Source: Saccharospirillaceae bacterium
Lineage (GTDB): Bacteria; Pseudomonadota; Gammaproteobacteria; Pseudomonadales; Oceanobacteraceae
NCBI GenBank assembly: GCA_022448365.1
Contig: JAKVCS010000004.1
Span: 368,856 to 432,855, forward strand
Reading direction: 5' to 3'
DNA: 64,000 nt
The notes beneath the pieces were generated by a model. That model had not been told where the DNA came from. It searched no databases and saw only the letters and a list, made by a program, of their open reading frames with translations. The translations under genes and the position numbers were made by a program. Of the stretch, positions 24,500 through 33,922 are shown one piece after another; position 1 is the first letter of the stretch; every line of letters starts with the position of its first letter.

Positions 24500-26176
24500 T
24501 TATTGCACAAGATCTAACATTTCCTGGGCGTGGGCCAGGGTTTGTCGGGTAATATCAACGCCCCCGAGCATGCGTGCCAGTTCTTTAGAGCGTTGCTTAC
24601 CGTTAAGTTCACGGATTTGAGTGTGTGTTGAATTATCACCGCTGATTTTGCTCACCTGAAAATGCTGATGCGCCTGAGCAGCAACCTGAGGTTGATGGGT
24701 CACACACATCACCTGACTCTCCTCTTTTCCCAGAGATCGCATCAAGCGACCGACTCGCTCTGCGGTTCCACCCCCAATACCGACATCGACTTCATCAAAA
24801 ATTAAACTCGGAATCTGACTGGTCGCAGCCGTTACCACCTGAATCGCCAGACTGATGCGAGATAATTCACCGCCGGAAACAACTTTTGCTAGCGGTCCGC
24901 CTGGCATACCTGGGTTGGTTTGCACCTGAAAACTGATACTGTCGATTCCATGATGGTTGGCTTGTTGCTCGTCGAGCACCTGCACCTGGGTCATAAAGCG
25001 CGCGCGCCCTAAGGCCAGCGATTCAAAATGCGCCTCTACTTCTTTATCGAGTTTGGTTGCGGCTCTCTGGCGTTTGTCTGACAGTGTTTGTGCTAATTGC
25101 TGGAAGTGTTCTTTCATGCGGTCAACTTCCTGTTGCAGTTCTAACAAATCATCGTCACTGAGATTCAGTTGCGCCAACTGATCTTCTTGTTCTTGCCAGT
25201 ATGGGTATAAGCGTTGTGGCTGAATCTGGTGTTTTCGGGCAACGGAGAAAATTTCTCCCAGACGATGCTCAACCTGCTGAAGTCTGTGCGGATTAATATC
25301 CACTTGTTCCAGGTAACGTTGCAGCGATAAACCAGCTTCTTCCAACTGGATATGGGCTTGCTGCAGCAGGTCTTTCGCTTCGAGTAACGCAGGATGATGA
25401 TCGTCCAGCTGGCTGAGCAAATTCATCGCCTGATAAGCCAGTTGAGTTGCCGCCATTTCGGCGCTTTCGTCACCGAGGCAAGAGGCCAGTGCTTGTTGAC
25501 CGCTTAGCAGCATCGTCTCTGCGTTTGCTAAACGTTTATGCTCGGTTTCCAGTTCATCGAGTTCGGTTTCGCTCAGATTCAGTTCGCGTAATTCTTCGAC
25601 CTGATAGCTGAGTAACTGGCGTTGTGCCTGAATTTCGCTACTTTCCTCGCTCAGGGTTTTTAATCGTTGAGCATTCTTTTGCCAGTGTTTAAACGCTTGT
25701 GAAACTGCCCGGGCATCCTGTTGTAAGTTGCCAAAGGCATCCACCAGTTGTCGCGGTGTATCTTTTTGCAGCAGGCGCTGGTGAGCATGTTGGGAGTGAA
25801 CATCAATCAGGCACTGGGCAAGATCTTTCAGATCATTTGCCGAAGCCGGGCGGCCATTGATGTAACCACGTGAACGGCCTTCGCTGGAAACCACCCGGCG
25901 CAGGATAATCTGATCATCATCTGTTGGCAGGTCACGCTGTCCCAACCAGTTTCTGGCACTATCATTTGGTGTGAAGCTGGCACTGACTTCCGCTTTGTCG
26001 GCACCAAAGCGCACGTTATCGGCTTCCGCTCGTTGTCCGAGTGCGATGCCGAGAGCATCCAGCAGAATCGATTTGCCAGCACCGGTTTCGCCAGTAATTA
26101 CGGCCATTCCGGGCTTAAACTCCAGCTCCAGCTCATCGACCAATGCAAACTGATGTATCGATAAATGTGACAGCAT
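24500..26176 (-). CDS. recN: DNA repair protein RecN
   Basis: A 558-residue SMC-like ATPase used in double-strand break repair. It has Walker A GETGAGKS near residue 32, long coiled-coil arms in the middle (Gln/Glu/Leu-rich), the signature VVSGGELSRISLA and Walker B SLIFDEVDVGIGG. Promoter elements and two LexA-type boxes lie directly upstream, so SOS induction is expected. Confidence 0.97.
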   Translation of the reverse strand: MLSHLSIHQFALVDELELEFKPGMAVITGETGAGKSILLDALGIALGQRAEADNVRFGADKAEVSASFTPNDSARNWLGQRDLPTDDDQIILRRVVSSEGRSRGYINGRPASANDLKDLAQCLIDVHSQHAHQRLLQKDTPRQLVDAFGNLQQDARAVSQAFKHWQKNAQRLKTLSEESSEIQAQRQLLSYQVEELRELNLSETELDELETEHKRLANAETMLLSGQQALASCLGDESAEMAATQLAYQAMNLLSQLDDHHPALLEAKDLLQQAHIQLEEAGLSLQRYLEQVDINPHRLQQVEHRLGEIFSVARKHQIQPQRLYPYWQEQEDQLAQLNLSDDDLLELQQEVDRMKEHFQQLAQTLSDKRQRAATKLDKEVEAHFESLALGRARFMTQVQVLDEQQANHHGIDSISFQVQTNPGMPGGPLAKVVSGGELSRISLAIQVVTAATSQIPSLIFDEVDVGIGGGTAERVGRLMRSLGKEESQVMCVTHQPQVAAQAHQHFQVSKISGDNSTHTQIRELNGKQRSKELARMLGGVDITRQTLAHAQEMLDLVQ

Positions 26177-26190
26177 AACTCACCTTAATG

Positions 26191-26221
26191 CTGATTATAC
26201 ATACAGTGTTTATATGTACAG
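26191..26221. promoter_or_regulatory. Tandem LexA (SOS) boxes upstream of recN
   Basis: Box 1 (26191-26206, plus strand CTGATTATACATACAG) fits CTG-N10-CAG exactly. Box 2 (26206-26221, GTGTTTATATGTACAG) differs in the first base. They are 15 bp apart and box 2 covers the -10 element. Confidence 0.85.
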
Positions 26222-26237
26222 TATTGGTGTCTGTCAA
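26209..26237 (-). promoter_or_regulatory. Sigma70-type recN promoter
   Basis: On the minus strand TTGACA (26237-26232), a 17-bp spacer and TATAAA (26214-26209). The -35 is consensus and the -10 is one base off. It is overlapped by LexA box 2. Confidence 0.8.
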
Positions 26238-26278
26238 GAATTTAATCAACTTTACGTTAAGTTGTGTGAGTTTCAGCC

Positions 26279-26307
26279 CTTGAAACTCTGTATTCCGTTC
26301 CCATATA
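26279..26307 (+). promoter_or_regulatory. Sigma32 heat-shock promoter of grpE
   Basis: CTTGAAA (26279-26285), 14-bp spacer, CCCATATA (26300-26307). This matches the sigma32 consensus CTTGAAA-N11-16-CCCCATNT well. It lies about 45 bp upstream of the grpE start. Confidence 0.75.
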
Positions 26308-26352
26308 CCACTCATCGAAACGAGTTGAACGACCCTGATTGAGGAAAAGTTG

Positions 26353-26955
26353 ATGTCTGAAGAGCAGAACATTCAGGACGAAATCCAGAATCCAGCTGAA
26401 GAGCAAATGGAAGCAACCGAAACCGCTGCAGAAGAAGCAGCGGAGGGTGCAAATGAGCAAACCGGTGAAGAAGCACTGACTTCTCTGCTGGAGGCTGCTC
26501 AACAGGAAATCGCTGATCTGAAAGATCAGATGTTACGTGTTCAGGCTGAAATGCAGAATGTACGTCGCCGTGCTGAAGCGGATGTGGAAAAAGCACACAA
26601 GTTTGGCGTGGAAAAGTTCGCAAACGAGATGTTAAGTGTTGCAGACAACCTGGACCGGGCACTGGCAGCCGCCGGTGACGACGAGGCAACTAAGCCACTG
26701 CGTGAAGGTGTTGAGATGACGCTGACTGGTTTTGCTGCTGGCCTGGCGAAATTCAAAGTAGAAACGGTTGATCCTATGGGGGAAACCTTTAATCCGGAAC
26801 TGCACCAGGCAATGTCGATGATTGAGAGTGCTGAAGCAGCGCCCAATACCGTGATTGCTGTGATGCAGAAGGGTTACACGTTGCAAGGCCGTCTGTTGCG
26901 TCCAGCAATGGTAATGGTGAGCAAGGGCGCTCCTCAGATCGACGAAAACGCGTAA
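26353..26955 (+). CDS. grpE: Nucleotide exchange factor GrpE
   Basis: A 200-residue cofactor that exchanges ADP on DnaK. An acidic unstructured N-terminus (about 1-38) is followed by the long dimer helix with MLRVQAEMQNVRRRAE and the C-terminal beta-domain with DPMGETFNPELHQAMS and GRLLRPAMVMVS. GAGGAAAAG precedes the ATG. It is the first gene of grpE-dnaK-dnaJ, driven by the heat-shock promoter. Confidence 0.96.
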   Translation: MSEEQNIQDEIQNPAEEQMEATETAAEEAAEGANEQTGEEALTSLLEAAQQEIADLKDQMLRVQAEMQNVRRRAEADVEKAHKFGVEKFANEMLSVADNLDRALAAAGDDEATKPLREGVEMTLTGFAAGLAKFKVETVDPMGETFNPELHQAMSMIESAEAAPNTVIAVMQKGYTLQGRLLRPAMVMVSKGAPQIDENA

Positions 26956-26972
26956 TTTTTTATCCGCCCAGC

Positions 26973-27000
26973 CTTGAAAGGCGAGTGAGCGGACTTATAT
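26973..27000 (+). promoter_or_regulatory. Possible second sigma32-like promoter before dnaK
   Basis: CTTGAAA (26973-26979), 13-bp spacer, ACTTATAT as a poor -10. The -35 is perfect, but it also lies in a short GCC/GGC hairpin, so the match may be chance. Confidence 0.35.
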
Positions 27001-27072
27001 AGAAATCAACACAAATACTGTTGTAATTATTTTTTCAGGCGGCCAGTGCCGCCGACATCGGAGATAAATCTT

Positions 27073-28995
27073 ATGGGTAAAATTATTGGTATCGACCTGG
27101 GCACCACCAACTCCTGTGTTGCCGTACTGGATGGCGAAAAATCAAAAGTGGTTGAGAACGCAGAAGGCGATCGCACCACTCCTTCCATCATCGCATACAC
27201 CGATGGTGAGACTCTGGTAGGCCAGCCGGCTAAGCGTCAGGCGGTAACGAACCCAGATAATACGCTGTTCGCAATTAAGCGCCTGATCGGTCGTCGTTTT
27301 AAAGATGACGTGGTTCAGAAAGACATCTCTATGGTTCCGTACAAAATCATCGAAGCGGACAATGGCGATGCATGGGTATCTGTAAAAGACGACAAGTTTG
27401 CACCACCACAGGTATCTGCAGAAGTTCTGAAAAAAATGAAGAAAACTGCAGAAGACTTCCTGGGTGAAGAAGTAACCGAGGCAGTTATTACTGTTCCGGC
27501 GTACTTCAACGATTCTCAGCGTCAGGCAACAAAAGATGCCGGTAAAATCGCGGGTTTAGACGTTAAGCGTATCATCAACGAGCCAACAGCTGCGGCCCTG
27601 GCCTACGGTATCGATAAAGAAGGTGGTGACCGTACCATCGCAGTATACGACCTGGGTGGTGGTACTTTCGATATCTCCATCATTGAAGTGGCTGACGTTG
27701 ATGGCGAGAAGCAATTCGAAGTACTGGCAACCAACGGTGACACTTTCCTGGGTGGTGAAGACTTCGATATGGCCATGATTGAGTATCTGGCTGACGAATT
27801 TAAGAAAGAAAGCGGCATCGACCTGCATAACGACCCACTGGCTCTGCAGCGTTTGAAAGAAGCGGCCGAGAAAGCAAAAGTTGAGCTGTCTTCAGCACAA
27901 CAAACGGATGTGAACCTGCCATATATCACAGCTGATGCAACGGGTCCTAAGCACTTAAATGTAAAAGTGACGCGCGCCAAACTGGAATCTCTGGTTGAAG
28001 AGCTGGTTTCCCGTTCTCTGGAACCTTGCCGTATTGCACTGAAAGATGCTGATCTGTCCTCCAGTGAAATCGACGAAGTGATCCTGGTTGGCGGTCAGAC
28101 CCGTATGCCAATGGTTCAGGAAAAAGTGGCTGAGTTCTTCGGCAAAGAGCCTCGTAAAGACGTGAACCCGGATGAAGCCGTTGCTGTTGGTGCATCGATT
28201 CAGGGCGCGGTACTGGCCGGTGACGTTAAAGACGTACTGCTGCTGGACGTAACGCCTCTGACTCTGGGTATCGAAACCATGGGGGGTGTTGCCACGGCGG
28301 TTATCGAGAAAAACACTACGATTCCTTCGAAGAAATCTCAGGTGTTCTCAACGGCCGATGACAACCAGCCTGCTGTAACCATCCACGTTGTTCAGGGTGA
28401 GCGTAAGCAAGCGGCACAAAACAAATCTCTGGGTCGTTTCGATCTGGCTGATATCCCACCGGCTCCGCGCGGTGTGCCTCAGATCGAAGTTACTTTCGAC
28501 ATCGATGCCAACGGTATTCTGAACGTCAGCGCGAAAGACAAAGCGACTGGCAAAGAACAGTCCATCGTTATTAAAGCCTCTTCTGGCCTGAGCGATGACG
28601 AGATCGAAAAAATGGTTGCAGACGCGGAAGCTAACGCTGAAGCGGATAAGCAGTTCGAAGAGCTGATTCAGGTTCGTAATACCGCAGATGGCCTGATTCA
28701 CGCGACTAAGAAAACGCTTGAAGAAGCCGGTGATAAGGCGACGGAAGAAGAGAAAACTGCAATCGAAAAAGCGGTAGCTGATTTAGAAGAAGCGATTAAA
28801 ACTGATGACAAAGCCGATATCGAAGCGAAAACCAATGCTCTGACAGAGGCTTCAAGCTCTCTTGCTCAGAAGCTGTACGCTGAGCAAGCTCAGGCGCAGC
28901 AAGGTGCTGAAGGCGCGGCAGATGCCGGTGAACAGCCAGCGGGTCAGGATGACGACGTTGTTGATGCTGAGTTTGAAGAAGTTAAAGACAAGTAA
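27073..28995 (+). CDS. dnaK: Chaperone DnaK (Hsp70)
   Basis: A 640-residue Hsp70. The ATPase domain (about 1-385) has [13 protein letters not shown] and [12 protein letters not shown]; the substrate domain is next, and the lid ends in a Gln/Ala-rich stretch and the acidic tail [15 protein letters not shown]. Start taken at [10 protein letters not shown]; an in-frame upstream extension is not family-like. A 77-bp gap with a terminator-like hairpin separates it from dnaJ. Confidence 0.98.
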   Translation: MGKIIGIDLGTTNSCVAVLDGEKSKVVENAEGDRTTPSIIAYTDGETLVGQPAKRQAVTNPDNTLFAIKRLIGRRFKDDVVQKDISMVPYKIIEADNGDAWVSVKDDKFAPPQVSAEVLKKMKKTAEDFLGEEVTEAVITVPAYFNDSQRQATKDAGKIAGLDVKRIINEPTAAALAYGIDKEGGDRTIAVYDLGGGTFDISIIEVADVDGEKQFEVLATNGDTFLGGEDFDMAMIEYLADEFKKESGIDLHNDPLALQRLKEAAEKAKVELSSAQQTDVNLPYITADATGPKHLNVKVTRAKLESLVEELVSRSLEPCRIALKDADLSSSEIDEVILVGGQTRMPMVQEKVAEFFGKEPRKDVNPDEAVAVGASIQGAVLAGDVKDVLLLDVTPLTLGIETMGGVATAVIEKNTTIPSKKSQVFSTADDNQPAVTIHVVQGERKQAAQNKSLGRFDLADIPPAPRGVPQIEVTFDIDANGILNVSAKDKATGKEQSIVIKASSGLSDDEIEKMVADAEANAEADKQFEELIQVRNTADGLIHATKKTLEEAGDKATEEEKTAIEKAVADLEEAIKTDDKADIEAKTNALTEASSSLAQKLYAEQAQAQQGAEGAADAGEQPAGQDDDVVDAEFEEVKDK

Positions 28996-29022
28996 TTGTT
29001 AATTCTTTAAAGCACTCAAACA

Positions 29023-29050
29023 AAACGCGGTTAGAAAACTAGCCGCGTTT
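29023..29050 (+). terminator. Intercistronic terminator-like hairpin dnaK-dnaJ
   Basis: 12-bp stem from 29023-29034 and 29039-29050 with one G-T wobble, AAAA loop and T-run. It probably reduces dnaJ relative to dnaK. Confidence 0.75.
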
Positions 29051-29073
29051 TTTGCCATTTAACGAGCAAAATC

Positions 29074-30216
29074 ATGTCGAAACGAGATTATTACGAAGTA
29101 CTTGGTGTATCCAAAGGCGTCGATAAAAAAGAGCTGAAAAAAGCGTATCGTAAAATTGCGATGAAATATCATCCCGACCGTAACCCGGATGATGCCGATG
29201 CTGAAGCCAAGTTCAAGGAAGCGACGGAAGCTTACGAAATCTTAGGTGACGAGCAGAAACGGGCCGCATACGACCAGTATGGACACGCGGGTGTCGATGG
29301 CCAGGCTGGTGGCGGTTTTGGTGGCGGCGGCGCTGGCGGGTTTAGTGATATTTTTGGTGATGTCTTCGGCGATATTTTTGGCGGCGGAGGTGGTGGCGGC
29401 CGCGGTGGTCGTGGTGGCCCTCAGCGTGGCTCTGATCTTCGCTACACCATGGATTTGTCTCTTGAAGAAGCGGTTCGTGGCGTTGAGAAAAAAATCCGTG
29501 TTCCTACTTTAACCACTTGTGATGTCTGTGATGGCTCTGGTGCAAAAGAGGGGACTCAGCCTAAAACCTGTCCTACGTGTCATGGCCAGGGGCAGGTGCG
29601 TATGCAACAGGGTTTCTTTTCGGTACAGCAAACCTGCCCGACCTGTCGTGGTCAGGGCACTATTATCGAAGATCCATGCAACAGCTGTCACGGTCGCGGT
29701 GTTAAAGAGGAAACCAAGACCTTATCGGTTAAAATTCCGGCGGGCGTGGATACCGGCGATCGAATTCGTCTGTCCGGCGAGGGAGAGGCAGGTGCCATGG
29801 GCGGACCTGCTGGCGACTTATACGTACAAGTCAGTGTGCGTGAGCATGAGTTGTTCAACCGTGACGGTCGTAACCTCTATTGCGATGTGCCGATCAGTAT
29901 TGTTGATGCGGCATTAGGCGGCGAGCTGGAAGTTCCAACACTGGATGGTCGCGTTAAGCTGAAAATTCCTGCAGAGACTCAGAGCGGCAAATTATTCCGT
30001 TTGCGTGGTAAAGGCGTGGTGCCGGTACGTGGTGGTGCTCCGGGCGATTTACTGTGTCGTGTGCAGGTAGAAACGCCGGTTAATCTGACCAAAGAGCAGA
30101 AAGAACTGCTGGAACAATTCCAGGCATCTTTGAACGGCGAGAAAGCGGGCGAAAAGCACTCGCCACAAAATAAGAGTTTCTTTGAACGAGCGAAGCGTTT
30201 CTTCGAAGAAATGTGA
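29074..30216 (+). CDS. dnaJ: Chaperone DnaJ (Hsp40)
   Basis: A 380-residue type I J-protein. The J domain has YHPDRNP (HPD), followed by a Gly/Phe-rich linker and a zinc domain with four CxxCxGxG repeats ([32 protein letters not shown]), then the C-terminal client-binding domain. It stimulates DnaK ATP hydrolysis. Confidence 0.98.
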   Translation: MSKRDYYEVLGVSKGVDKKELKKAYRKIAMKYHPDRNPDDADAEAKFKEATEAYEILGDEQKRAAYDQYGHAGVDGQAGGGFGGGGAGGFSDIFGDVFGDIFGGGGGGGRGGRGGPQRGSDLRYTMDLSLEEAVRGVEKKIRVPTLTTCDVCDGSGAKEGTQPKTCPTCHGQGQVRMQQGFFSVQQTCPTCRGQGTIIEDPCNSCHGRGVKEETKTLSVKIPAGVDTGDRIRLSGEGEAGAMGGPAGDLYVQVSVREHELFNRDGRNLYCDVPISIVDAALGGELEVPTLDGRVKLKIPAETQSGKLFRLRGKGVVPVRGGAPGDLLCRVQVETPVNLTKEQKELLEQFQASLNGEKAGEKHSPQNKSFFERAKRFFEEM

Positions 30217-30234
30217 TCTCAGTTCGCACCAAGT

Positions 30235-31196
<962 letters not shown>

Positions 31197-31225
31197 TGTT
31201 CGCTCGTTGTCTTAACAACAAAAAA

Positions 31226-31249
31226 GCCGCTTCAGAAAAATGAAGCGGC
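31226..31249. terminator. Bidirectional terminator
   Basis: GCCGCTTCA (31226-31234)/TGAAGCGGC (31241-31249), A-run before, T-run after. It lies between convergent dapB and the TetR-type gene. Confidence 0.9.
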
Positions 31250-31277
31250 TTTTTTGTTTTTCGTTACGACGGGAATC

Positions 31278-31886
31278 TTAGCCCTTAACACCCAGCATGT
31301 GGTCGAAGCCACGCTCAACCATTTTCTCCATGCCACGTGGTTTTCCGTTTGGATCAAATACCATCGACACCAACATCTGAGCATTACCGAGCGCCCAGCG
31401 CGCACGTTCTTTCGGAGCCAGGCCTGGTTCCATAAGGCCTTTTTTAACCCCTTTGTCCACTTGCTTAGCAATCATATCAAGTAATTTATTCTGGAACTCC
31501 AGATACGATGGCCAGGTTTCTTCACGAACGGAGGCGCTCCATTCCAACCATACTTTAATGTATGACGGATTTTCTTCGCAGGCATTGAGAAACGCTTTGA
31601 TGTGAGTACGAATGGCTTGAACCGGATCGTCTTCTTCGCTGTAAACAGATTCGGCCAGGGAGATTAAAAAGTTGTCAACGTCTTCCAAAACAGCTTCTAC
31701 CAATGCTTCACGTGTTTTGAAATAATTGAAAACAGTGGCGACTGACACTCCTCCCATTTCAGCAATCTCTGTATGCCCGCCGCGACCAATCCCTCTGAGT
31801 GCGAACACTTCAACTGCATAGGTTAGTAATAAACGTCTGCGTTCTTCCGGTTGCAAACGACGGCGACCATCAACGGCTGTTGGCAT
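31278..31886 (-). CDS. TetR-family regulator resembling Vibrio HapR/LuxR/SmcR
   Basis: A 202-residue TetR-fold protein. The DNA-binding part contains RGIGRGGHTEIAE and VSVATVFNYFKTREALV, nearly the same as in Vibrio HapR/LuxR/OpaR (GRGGHADIAEIAQVSVATVFNYFPTRE as I recall it). VWLEWSASVREETWPSYL in the ligand domain also matches. Those proteins are quorum-sensing master regulators. No luxI, luxS or luxO-type gene is in the window, so a quorum role is an inference. It is monocistronic, with a long non-coding region upstream. Confidence 0.85.
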   Translation of the reverse strand: MPTAVDGRRRLQPEERRRLLLTYAVEVFALRGIGRGGHTEIAEMGGVSVATVFNYFKTREALVEAVLEDVDNFLISLAESVYSEEDDPVQAIRTHIKAFLNACEENPSYIKVWLEWSASVREETWPSYLEFQNKLLDMIAKQVDKGVKKGLMEPGLAPKERARWALGNAQMLVSMVFDPNGKPRGMEKMVERGFDHMLGVKG

Positions 31887-32085
31887 AATTAAACCTCGTT
31901 TAATGTGGTGATTTTAATCATTGCTTCCTGTGCCACGATGCAGCAGGAATTTATTAATATTCTTGTTACTCGGGTTGAGTCTTTTAACTGTACTTTGACA
32001 GAACAGTAGTTATCTATCTCAATTATCTGCTAATAAAAAACTCTACAGGTCTTTTAGTGAAGCACTTTTAGGTATCAAAATGTAT

Positions 32086-32114
32086 GTTACATTATGTAAC
32101 CTAGTGTAACTAGG
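32086..32114. promoter_or_regulatory. Two abutting palindromes upstream of the HapR-like gene
   Basis: GTTACATTATGTAAC (32086-32100, 7-bp arms) and CCTAG/CTAGG (32100-32104, 32110-32114) share one base. TGTAAC or its complement occurs three times. This is typical of a cooperative operator, possibly autoregulatory, about 200 bp upstream of the regulator start. Confidence 0.5.
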
Positions 32115-32440
32115 TGTTTTGTGATGATCCACCTGATTTGTCGTGATCGCGCAGTCATCATTGGCAGGGGGTATTTTAATTGATTTTTCTATTATTATTT
32201 TAGGAGCAGAGGATTCTGGTACTGTTATACCTTATTTTTGAATTTTTTATGCGTAGTAATCGAATGACAAACTATTTTTAATGCACGCAAGTGTCGCTGA
32301 TAACGAGATTGTTTTTCGATCATTTAATCAATTACATTAAGGTCGTATCAAATACAACCGGCAGTTAGCGATATCCTGTCGGTTTCATCAAATCGAATGA
32401 ATTTTATGTGTTAAATAGCTAATCAGTGAAGAGGGTGTCG

Positions 32441-32506
32441 ATGCTGAAAATCTATTTATTGTCTTGTTGGTCAGGCTTTTGTTCGGTGCGTCTTGCTACC
32501 CAATGA
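32441..32506 (+). CDS. Possible 21-residue small ORF or leader peptide
   Basis: ATG to TGA, translating to MLKIYLLSCWSGFCSVRLATQ, with GAAGAGGG 6-13 nt upstream. It is followed 160 nt later by a terminator. The length and composition allow a leader peptide or small membrane peptide. It may equally be chance; conservation is needed. Confidence 0.25.
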   Translation: MLKIYLLSCWSGFCSVRLATQ

Positions 32507-32666
32507 CATTTGACGGCTCAATGGCGAGGTCTTGGCTATTCACTGAGATCAATGCACTAAAGATGGACATAAGCCTCTGTTTTCAGTATCCTTTAATGTT
32601 AGTTTAAGCATGTAACGCAACTACCAGTAAAAGAGTAGCCGTGCAGTTCAGAATTCAGTCAAAAAA

Positions 32667-32697
32667 GCGGGATGAAACCTTTTCGGTTCCATCCCGC
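32667..32697. terminator. Orphan terminator upstream of carA
   Basis: GCGGGATGAAACC (32667-32679)/GGTTCCATCCCGC (32685-32697) with one mismatch, A-run before and T-run after. No gene on the plus strand precedes it closely, so it ends an unannotated transcript or acts in the carA leader 74 nt before the start. Confidence 0.85.
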
Positions 32698-32770
32698 TTT
32701 TTTGCGAGTTGAGCAGGCACTTTTGCGTTATCGATGTCGCCAGATTGTTCTTACTTCGGGGATTTAAGCC

Positions 32771-33913
32771 TTGTCTACGCCAGCCATTCTAGCTCTTGAG
32801 GACGGCAGCATCTTCAAAGGTACCGCTATCGGTGCCGAAGGTCTGTCTGTGGGAGAGGTGGTGTTTAACACCTCCATGACCGGTTATCAGGAGATCCTGA
32901 CTGACCCATCCTACGCTAACCAGATTGTCACTCTGACTTACCCACATATCGGTAACTACGGTGTTAACCGCGAGGACGAAGAGTCTCGCGGTATCTTCGC
33001 CAAAGGACTGGTGATTCGTGATTTGCCTCTGATTGCTTCTAACTTCCGCAGCGAAAAAGCGTTGGATGAATACCTGAAGGAAAATAACATCCTGGGCATT
33101 GCCGATATCGATACCCGTCGCCTGACCCGTATTCTGCGTGAAAAAGGCTCGCTAGATGGTTGTATCATTGCTGGTGAAGATGCCGCTTCTGAAGAAAGCA
33201 TTGCTAGAGCGATTGCAGCGGCAAAAGAATTCCCAGGCCTGAAAGGTATGGACCTGGCGAAGGAAGTGACGGCTACTGACAGCTACAAATGGACCGAGCA
33301 AGACTGGACTCTGGGCCAAGGCTTCGGCGAATTGAAAGAAGGCAAATACAAAGTTGTTGCATACGACTTCGGTGTTAAGCGCAACATCCTGCGTCTGTTA
33401 GCTGAACGTGGTTGTGACCTGACGGTTGTTCCGGCTCAGACACCTGCTGCGGACGTGCTGGCGATGAACCCGGACGGCATCTTCTTATCCAATGGCCCAG
33501 GTGACCCAGAGCCATGCACGTATGCCATCGAAGCGATCCAGCAAATTCTGGAAACCGACATTCCGGTGTTTGGTATCTGTTTAGGTCATCAGCTGCTGGC
33601 GTTAGCATCTGGTGCAAAAACGGTGAAAATGCCGCACGGCCACCACGGTGGTAACCATCCGGTTCAGGATCTGGATTCTGGTGTAGTAATGATTACGTCT
33701 CAGAACCACGGTTTCGCCGTAGACGAAGCCTCACTTCCAGCAAACATCAAAGCGACTCATAAGTCTCTGTTCGATGGCACTTTGCAGGGTATCGAGCTGA
33801 CCGATAAGCCAGCGTTCAGCTTCCAGGGTCACCCGGAAGCAAGCCCGGGTCCACGTGACGTTGCCCCATTATTTGATCGTTTCATCGATCTGATCGAAGC
33901 CGCTAAGAAGTAG
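32771..33913 (+). CDS. carA: Carbamoyl-phosphate synthase small (glutaminase) subunit
   Basis: A 380-residue subunit. The N-terminal domain ([33 protein letters not shown]) is followed by a class I glutamine amidotransferase domain with nucleophile Cys in FGICLGHQ and His/Glu in GHPEASPGP. It hydrolyses glutamine to feed ammonia to CarB for arginine and pyrimidine synthesis. The start is TTG, with GGGGA upstream. carB follows after 9 bp. Confidence 0.97.
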   Translation: MSTPAILALEDGSIFKGTAIGAEGLSVGEVVFNTSMTGYQEILTDPSYANQIVTLTYPHIGNYGVNREDEESRGIFAKGLVIRDLPLIASNFRSEKALDEYLKENNILGIADIDTRRLTRILREKGSLDGCIIAGEDAASEESIARAIAAAKEFPGLKGMDLAKEVTATDSYKWTEQDWTLGQGFGELKEGKYKVVAYDFGVKRNILRLLAERGCDLTVVPAQTPAADVLAMNPDGIFLSNGPGDPEPCTYAIEAIQQILETDIPVFGICLGHQLLALASGAKTVKMPHGHHGGNHPVQDLDSGVVMITSQNHGFAVDEASLPANIKATHKSLFDGTLQGIELTDKPAFSFQGHPEASPGPRDVAPLFDRFIDLIEAAKK

Positions 33914-33922
33914 GACGCCGCC

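Larger units (their letters stand above)
31887..32770. other. 884-bp non-coding region between the HapR-like gene and carA
   Basis: AT-rich and without any long ORF. It contains palindromes at 32086-32114, a 21-codon ORF at 32441-32506 with a ribosome site, and a strong terminator at 32667-32697 not preceded by a gene. It should hold the promoters of the HapR-like gene and carA, and may encode a small RNA ending at the orphan terminator. Confidence 0.5.

Noticed and set aside
29290-29420. GGC/GGT repeat tract
   Set aside because: Encodes the normal Gly/Phe-rich linker of DnaJ.
32160-32180. Sigma54-like GGCAGGGGGTATTTT
   Set aside because: Lacks the GC element at the correct position and spacing; chance similarity.
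31887-32770. Qrr-type small RNA near the HapR-like gene
   Set aside because: The conserved core of Vibrio Qrr RNAs was looked for by eye and not found.
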